Shown here: positions 63,920-64,000 of the stretch, in pieces
Layout of the letters: the number at the start of each line of letters is the position of its first letter
How positions within the stretch are numbered: position 1 is the stretch's first letter
Assembly (NCBI RefSeq): GCF_039822285.1
Contig: NZ_JBAJEY010000001.1
Coordinates: forward strand, 310,001 to 374,000
DNA: 64,000 nucleotides
Direction of reading: 5' to 3'
Origin: Thiofaba sp039822285
GTDB taxonomy: Bacteria > Pseudomonadota > Gammaproteobacteria > Halothiobacillales > Halothiobacillaceae
Notes under the pieces: model-generated
The model's input: only the letters and a program-made list of their open reading frames with translations
The model's database searches: none
Told to the model about the DNA's origin: nothing
Made by a program: the position numbers and the translations under genes

Positions 63920-64000
63920 GTCGTGTCTCCAAGGGGACGGTGTTCCACACCGCCCAGGATGTTGGATAGAACTCTCAGGGCCTGCAGACAGCGGCTTCAT

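Overview
The window is a 64 kb piece of a high-GC bacterial chromosome, densely packed with core metabolic and housekeeping genes. The gene orders point to a non-enteric gammaproteobacterium: exbB-exbD-msbA-lpxK-trm112-kdsB; gyrA-serC-...-pheA-hisC-tyrA-aroA-cmk-rpsA-ihfB; fimV-truA-trpF-trpB-trpA-accD-folC-dedD; dnaB-alr; and a separate argA. lpxK, msbA and kdsB imply a Gram-negative outer membrane. A sulfur-oxidising or Chromatiales-like lineage is possible, but that is inference only. I see no tRNA, rRNA, insertion sequence, prophage, integrase or CRISPR array.

Layout. 1-2.6 kb: the 3' end of an LDH-like malate dehydrogenase, translationally coupled to an unusual stand-alone enzyme-I-like PEP-utilising protein; then nudF and a small unknown gene. 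2.7-8.6 kb (minus strand): a DAHP synthase heading the exbB/exbD/msbA/lpxK/trm112/kdsB envelope operon. 9-12.7 kb: a ferric-iron ABC importer fbpABC behind a good Fur-box candidate. 13-19.2 kb: a complete Mrp (Mnh/Pha) Na+/H+ antiporter operon with fused A and B subunits and a trailing unknown membrane protein. 19.3-27.5 kb: a divergent glycogen locus, glgC-GH57-malQ against glgB-glgA.

27.5-41.8 kb (minus strand): pyrF, ihfB, rpsA, cmk, aroA, tyrA, hisC, pheA, serA, serC, gyrA and mtnA. The serine and aromatic genes are tightly overlapped, so serine, phenylalanine, tyrosine and chorismate synthesis are probably expressed together with nucleotide, translation and DNA-topology genes. 42-42.7 kb: a short RmpM-like OmpA-domain periplasmic protein. 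42.8-47 kb (minus strand): an argD-argF-argA-rsmJ operon. 47.2-51.2 kb: a Mn-type superoxide dismutase, then metR divergent from metE with a near-consensus MetR site between them. 51.3-52.4 kb: a DegS-like membrane-anchored protease. 52.4-63.9 kb (minus strand): fimV, truA, trpFBA, accD, folC, dedD, dnaB and alr.

The non-coding DNA is sparse but structured. Two full copies and two half copies of a REP-like palindromic element lie between genes, one of them supplying the kdsB stop codon. A cluster of three strong hairpins sits between fbpC and mrpA. A 14-bp tandem duplication lies at the mrpA/mrpC junction. Several clear intrinsic terminators are visible. I found no convincing new multi-gene defence or mobile system. 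The best candidates for new biology are the mdh-coupled enzyme-I-like protein, the unknown gene in the Mrp operon and the repeat family.
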